Shown here: positions 47,218 through 50,270 of the stretch, piece after piece
Numbering within the stretch: position 1 is the stretch's first letter
Layout of the letters: the number at the start of each line of letters is the position of its first letter
IMG/VR virus record: IMGVR_UViG_3300015195_000008
Location: 1 to 50,270 of that record
From: a virus
Length of the DNA stretch: 50,270 bases
Strand: one strand, 5' to 3'
The notes under the pieces: model-generated
Databases searched by the model: none
Told to the model about the DNA's origin: nothing
The model's input: only the letters and a program-made list of their open reading frames with translations
Translations under genes and position numbers: made by a program

Positions 47218-48125
47218 TTCCCGCCTATTTTAATCGGCGAGAACAGTCCTGCCGCCGACCCAAGTAATCCGCCGAGACCGCCACTCTGCTGATTCGCGGA
47301 TGCCTGTTGCCCGAACTGCTGTGCCTGACCTCCGTAGCCTGTGAACAGTCCTCCCTCTGCTCCGAGAGTCGCTCCGGTGTTCGCCGCTCCCTGACTAGCA
47401 GAAACAAGACCCTGGTTCAGTGCAGTATCTCCCAAACCAAGCACATTTATTAGATTGGTGAGAGCAGTCGTATTTAACCCTTGCCCGGTAGAGAACGCTT
47501 CCTGAAGCATGGACATGATCTGAGAGTCTTGGTTAGAAGCTGTCGAGGCTACTCCTGCCGCTCCCTGCCCCTTAATCGCCTGATTCTGTCCGGCGAGGTT
47601 GCCTGCGAGGTTGCCAGAGGCAGTAAGCAGCGAGTTCTGATTCGCCTGGGTCGTAGCGGCCTGATTCGTGCCAGGAGCAGCCCCCGCTTTAGCTGTGTTG
47701 TTCGCTATAGAGAACTGCTGCTGAAGCTGGTCCTGAGCGTTCAGCATCGCAGGTTGTCCCATGCCCTGCAGCATCTCGTTACCGTAGAACTGCTGTAGAC
47801 CAGAATTTGCCTTTGAAAGGTTCGTTCCTCCGGTGTTCGCGGAGTAGTTGACGAGGTTCTGCCCCTGCTGGTTCTGGTTCACGCCGGTCTGCCCGGACAT
47901 GTTACCCCCACTACCGAGGGCTGTACCGAGACCTTGGGCCATGCCAGGAGCAACGGCAGAAGCGTTCGCTCCGATAGCTCCGGTAGTTGCCTGAAGGGGC
48001 GAGTTCAACATGGACGCGCTAGAGTTCAGACTGTTTACTCCAGTGCCTATGGCATTAGCTGCAAGCCCCTGATTTTTTAGAGAGTCCTGCATTGCTCCTT
48101 GAGCTGCTCCGCCACTACCCTTCAT
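47214..48125 (-). CDS. Gln/Asn/Gly/Ala-rich virion protein
   Basis: 303 residues, GGAGGG site. Almost all Gly, Ala, Asn, Gln, Ser and Leu, in helix-prone repeats; no charged clusters. Resembles small internal or DNA-ejection proteins of podoviruses by composition only. It overlaps the next gene (47217). Confidence 0.65.
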   Translation of the reverse strand: MKGSGGAAQGAMQDSLKNQGLAANAIGTGVNSLNSSASMLNSPLQATTGAIGANASAVAPGMAQGLGTALGSGGNMSGQTGVNQNQQGQNLVNYSANTGGTNLSKANSGLQQFYGNEMLQGMGQPAMLNAQDQLQQQFSIANNTAKAGAAPGTNQAATTQANQNSLLTASGNLAGNLAGQNQAIKGQGAAGVASTASNQDSQIMSMLQEAFSTGQGLNTTALTNLINVLGLGDTALNQGLVSASQGAANTGATLGAEGGLFTGYGGQAQQFGQQASANQQSGGLGGLLGSAAGLFSPIKIGGK

Positions 48126-48543
48126 GTTGCCCTCCTGTTAGCTGAACTAGACGAATCCTGTTGCCTGCACAGTCCCGCTCGACGATAGGAGAGACCTCGA
48201 AGCCTCTCTTCATAAGTGCTAGCATCCATGCTTCGTTCTTTACGTCGATGTACCCGAACTTGTTCTTATACGAAAGGCTTAACACGTACTCTCCGAGAAT
48301 CTTGATTGATTTCGGACACCCGTAGATACCTACAATAACGAGGTCATCTGGCAGATCCGAGCAGATCATAATGCCAAGGACACCTTTGATCTCCCCGGCT
48401 ATCTGAGCGCCGTACCACTTTATGTACTTCCCGTATTCGGCTTCCCATGCTTCATCAAGAATGGTACCCATCGAAAGCACATGCGAAAGAACAAAAGGAT
48501 TTGCCTCCTCTTGTTCGATCGAAGTGATATAGTACTCAGTCAT
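48115..48543 (-). CDS. Possible GNAT-fold protein
   Basis: 142 residues. KWYGAQIAGEIKGVLGIMIC, a central strand (LVIVGIYGCP) and FGYIDVKNEAWMLALMKRGFEV recall the acetyltransferase fold, but the acetyl-CoA loop is poor. In podovirus-like structural operons a GNAT-like gene is often found here. Function unknown. Confidence 0.5.
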   Translation of the reverse strand: MTEYYITSIEQEEANPFVLSHVLSMGTILDEAWEAEYGKYIKWYGAQIAGEIKGVLGIMICSDLPDDLVIVGIYGCPKSIKILGEYVLSLSYKNKFGYIDVKNEAWMLALMKRGFEVSPIVERDCAGNRIRLVQLTGGQHEG

Positions 48544-48893
48544 TTTACGGTTAGCCCCATCTTAGACAACATTTGAAGGATCTGAGGAGGCTCCTGCGCC
48601 TGTTGCGCTTGCTGCTGCTGTTGCTGTCCCTGCTGTGCCTGCTGCGGGTTCTGAGACAAGAGATGAAGGAGCATCGGCATCAACTGCTGAAGTGAACCCT
48701 GAGCGACTTCCGAACCCCCTTGAGGAGCAGATTGGCCCGGCTGAAGATTGGGTCCAAGTCGCTGCAAGAAAGATAGGAGGGCCATAAGGGCTTCCGGCGC
48801 AACATTTGCAGGTTGACCGCCCCCACCTTGAGCTTGACCCTGTTGGGGTTGTTGGGACTGCTGCTGACCCATCTGAGGCATCATCCCGCCCAT
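48540..48893 (-). CDS. Gln-rich low-complexity protein
   Basis: 117 residues, GGAG site from the end of the gene upstream. Poly-Gln stretches (QQGQQQQQQAQQAQ) flank a short Leu-rich helix (LMALLSFLQRLGP). Probably disordered; virion or assembly role by position. Confidence 0.65.
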   Translation of the reverse strand: MGGMMPQMGQQQSQQPQQGQAQGGGGQPANVAPEALMALLSFLQRLGPNLQPGQSAPQGGSEVAQGSLQQLMPMLLHLLSQNPQQAQQGQQQQQQAQQAQEPPQILQMLSKMGLTVK

Positions 48894-48903
48894 AACTCAT
48901 CTC

Positions 48904-49080
48904 CTACGCTTTTTTCTTTGGGTTAGTCGCTCTGTAAATCGGGGACACTTGACGCCGGAAGTTGTCGAAACCTTCAGACAATTTCTTTCCAAAGCTCTCT
49001 TGAATAGGAGCGGCATTCTTCGCGTTCGCCTTAGGTTTAGCCGACGACTTCTTTTTTGCGCTTCCGTTTCCGCTTGGCAT
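48904..49080 (-). CDS. Lys/Ala-rich mini-protein
   Basis: 58 residues from ATG 49080. Lys/Ala/Ser-rich N-terminus, a short amphipathic middle (SFGKKLSEGFDNFRRQVSP) and a KKKA end. A competing 100-residue ORF in another frame is Arg-rich and lacks a site. Belongs with the other tiny Lys-rich head-region proteins. Confidence 0.55.
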   Translation of the reverse strand: MPSGNGSAKKKSSAKPKANAKNAAPIQESFGKKLSEGFDNFRRQVSPIYRATNPKKKA

Positions 49081-49125
49081 GAGTCTTCTCTCTTTCGTAG
49101 TAACTTAGTTGGCCTTGTTTGGCGA

Positions 49126-49308
49126 TCACTTTTTGTCTCCGCCCTTGAAGGGGTTGATCCTGGAGGCATATTTTCCGTAGAATTTGCCCATGTTGCCATA
49201 ATGTCCCTGAAACTGGTACCCGTCTACTCTCTTGGAGTAAAGGGACTCAATCTTAGGGATCTCGTAGGCGGACATGAGCTTGTTAAGCTTCGGATATACG
49301 GACTTCAT
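49126..49308 (-). CDS. Small basic/aromatic protein
   Basis: 60 residues from ATG 49308 (GTG 49314 possible). Tyr/Lys/Gly-rich (YQFQGHYGNMGKFYGKYASR). No ribosome-binding site precedes either start; the extended -10 box just upstream would start a transcript right at ATG 49308, so a leaderless message is possible. Confidence 0.5.
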   Translation of the reverse strand: MKSVYPKLNKLMSAYEIPKIESLYSKRVDGYQFQGHYGNMGKFYGKYASRINPFKGGDKK

Positions 49309-49314
49309 ACGCAC

Positions 49315-49320
49315 ATTTTA
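49315..49320 (-). promoter_or_regulatory. Candidate extended -10 box (TGG then TAAAAT)
   Basis: Leftward: TAAAAT at 49315-49320 preceded by TGG. It is similar to GTGGTAGAAT at 16922. A perfect TTGACA lies at 49327-49332 but too close to serve as its -35; TACTAC at the correct distance is poor. The expected start is 49308, the A of an ATG. Confidence 0.35.
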
Positions 49321-49328
49321 CCACAATG

Positions 49329-49787
49329 TCAAGACTGGTAGTACAATTGCGCATAGACTATGCCCGTAGTGATGAGGGGGTCCACTTGAGCCAGGAAGAG
49401 CCTGTAGGTGCCTGATCCGAGGGTGCCGCCGCCTATCCGTATGTTCGTAGACGTTATGACCACTGGAGAGGCCGGAACACCGCTTAAAATGAACTGCAGC
49501 GTACCACCTGCAGGTATTGTAAGGAACGACCCCTGAGCGGAGAGGTTGACTATGGTATTCGCCTGGTTCGTACGGTGAACGAGGTTCGAGAACGTATAGA
49601 GGTTCGAGGGGTTGTTGATAACGTCAATCTGCATGGAGTCAGACCCAAGCAGAATGGGAGGGTTTATGACAGGGCTGTTCGACTTCGATATGTTCGTGAG
49701 GCCCTTGAGAACGTCGTAGCCTTTACCTGTGGAGTACGTGCTTACGGAGCGCGTAACGCCTTGTATGTTCTGCGGAGGAATAGCCAT
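49329..49787 (-). CDS. Hypothetical virion protein, beta-rich
   Basis: 152 residues, coupled to the nozzle gene (ATG at its stop). Asn/Thr/Ile-rich, Pro-rich beta sequence ending VYAQLYYQS. Probably a tail accessory or capsid decoration protein. No family recognised. Confidence 0.65.
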   Translation of the reverse strand: MAIPPQNIQGVTRSVSTYSTGKGYDVLKGLTNISKSNSPVINPPILLGSDSMQIDVINNPSNLYTFSNLVHRTNQANTIVNLSAQGSFLTIPAGGTLQFILSGVPASPVVITSTNIRIGGGTLGSGTYRLFLAQVDPLITTGIVYAQLYYQS

Positions 49788-50270
49788 TACAGCGTACCCG
49801 AGACTTGAATGAGCTTGCGATCGACGAAGCCATAAATCGTCGCCTGCTGAACTTCGAGTTGATCGAAGGACAAGGTCTGAAGTAGCATCTGCACCTCGGA
49901 CCCTCGCATGGGTCGAGACCAGCTCTCCTGGTGCCGGACTCCGTTAAAGCTGTTGTTCAGGTCGAAGGTGACAAGGTCTGTATACTGCTGGTTGCCTGGG
50001 TTCGATATGCACGTAAGGTAAGCGAACCCTACTTGAGGCGGAGCAACCACCTCTCCATAACGGAAAATCTTGTCCGAGGAGGAGTCTCCTGCATCCGTTA
50101 TGCGTGTAAGTATCGAAGACATGATAGGGTCTCCGAGGTCACTGCCTCCGGTGAACCACTGATCGAACTGACCGATGTGCTGCAGGTTGTTACCGAGCAC
50201 GTTCTGATTAGATTCAGCGTCCGTGAAGATATGATTCGTAGCCCATCCTAGCTTCCACCAAGACTGAGAC
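49787..50270 (-). CDS. Tail nozzle protein, C-terminal part (enters at the right edge)
   Basis: The same gene as 1-1473, seen here from the right end to its stop. The region 50129-50270 duplicates the left edge; one of the two differences changes Ile (left) to Leu (right) and the other is silent. The in-frame ATG at 50200 is internal and not the start. Segments: IGQFDQWFTGGSD, RYGEVVAPPQVGFAYLTCIS, TIYGFVDRKLIQVSG. Confidence 0.75.
   Translation of the reverse strand, partial: SQSWWKLGWATNHIFTDAESNQNVLGNNLQHIGQFDQWFTGGSDLGDPIMSSILTRITDAGDSSSDKIFRYGEVVAPPQVGFAYLTCISNPGNQQYTDLVTFDLNNSFNGVRHQESWSRPMRGSEVQMLLQTLSFDQLEVQQATIYGFVDRKLIQVSGTL
50129..50270. repeat. Terminal direct repeat, right copy
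   Basis: Matches bases 1-142 except at 50137 (g instead of t) and 50144 (g instead of t). See the left copy. Confidence 0.95.

Noticed and set aside
48897-49199. 100-residue Arg-rich leftward ORF
   Set aside because: It competes with the Lys/Ala mini-gene at 48904-49080 and the gene at 49126. Its composition is that of a frame-shifted reading.
1-50270. tRNA genes, integrase, phage RNA polymerase
   Set aside because: I looked for tRNA-like TpsiC signatures, tyrosine or serine recombinase motifs and a T7-type polymerase and found none. The absence is by eye, not by search.

Overview
The window looks like one complete, circularly closed, lytic-type tailed-phage genome of about 50.1 kb. Bases 1-142 recur at the right end (50129-50270) with two mismatches. 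A single leftward gene, the tail-nozzle protein, runs off the left edge and continues in the same frame at the right edge. The virion set is a short-tail (podovirus-like) one: terminase, portal, scaffold, HK97-type capsid protein, adaptor, nozzle, and a run of large internal or ejection-type proteins. No tail tape measure or sheath was recognised. I saw no integrase, no repressor that I would name, no single-subunit RNA polymerase and no tRNA gene. Three candidate promoters have sigma70-like boxes, so host RNA polymerase is the likely transcriber. The host is unknown. Sec-type signal peptides and an ice-binding-like domain hint at a bacterium from a cold habitat, but that is inference. Layout, rightward arm (27962-42180): one close-packed operon for replication and nucleotide supply. 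It holds a thioredoxin-like protein lacking one active-site Cys, a Prim-Pol/helicase fusion, an SNF2-type helicase, a UDG-like/family A DNA polymerase fusion, zinc-knuckle DUF3310, PhoH, class I ribonucleotide reductase (alpha and beta), ThyX, dCMP deaminase, a GNAT/C39-peptidase fusion, a Cas4/RecB-like Fe-S nuclease, an apparently circularly permuted Sak4-like ATPase, an SSB-like DUF669 protein and a VRR-NUC nuclease. Layout, leftward accessory block (27791-24409): about 17 tiny genes, many coupled by ATGA overlaps, with two strong promoter candidates, a duplicated 111-bp leader that each time precedes an Ala/Asn/Glu/Tyr-repeat ORF, and a good rho-independent terminator at 24349-24379. Layout, leftward late arm (24140 down to 1, then 50270 down to 42083): a secreted protein, an HNH endonuclease, two GroES-like proteins, a C2H2 zinc-finger protein, holin and amidase candidates, a MazG-like protein and the large terminase. 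Then comes an unusual cassette of five tail-fibre-like genes whose products begin with signal peptides, interleaved with tiny Lys-rich proteins. It is followed by portal, scaffold, capsid, a virion protein with an embedded DUF3494 ice-binding domain, adaptor, fibre and nozzle. Across the junction lie Gln-rich and coiled-coil internal proteins, a PurD-like ATP-grasp enzyme and a large ejection-type protein. The most unusual points are the signal-peptide fibre cassette, the ice-binding domain on a capsid-module protein, the permuted Sak4-like ATPase, and several zinc or Fe-S modules in unexpected places.
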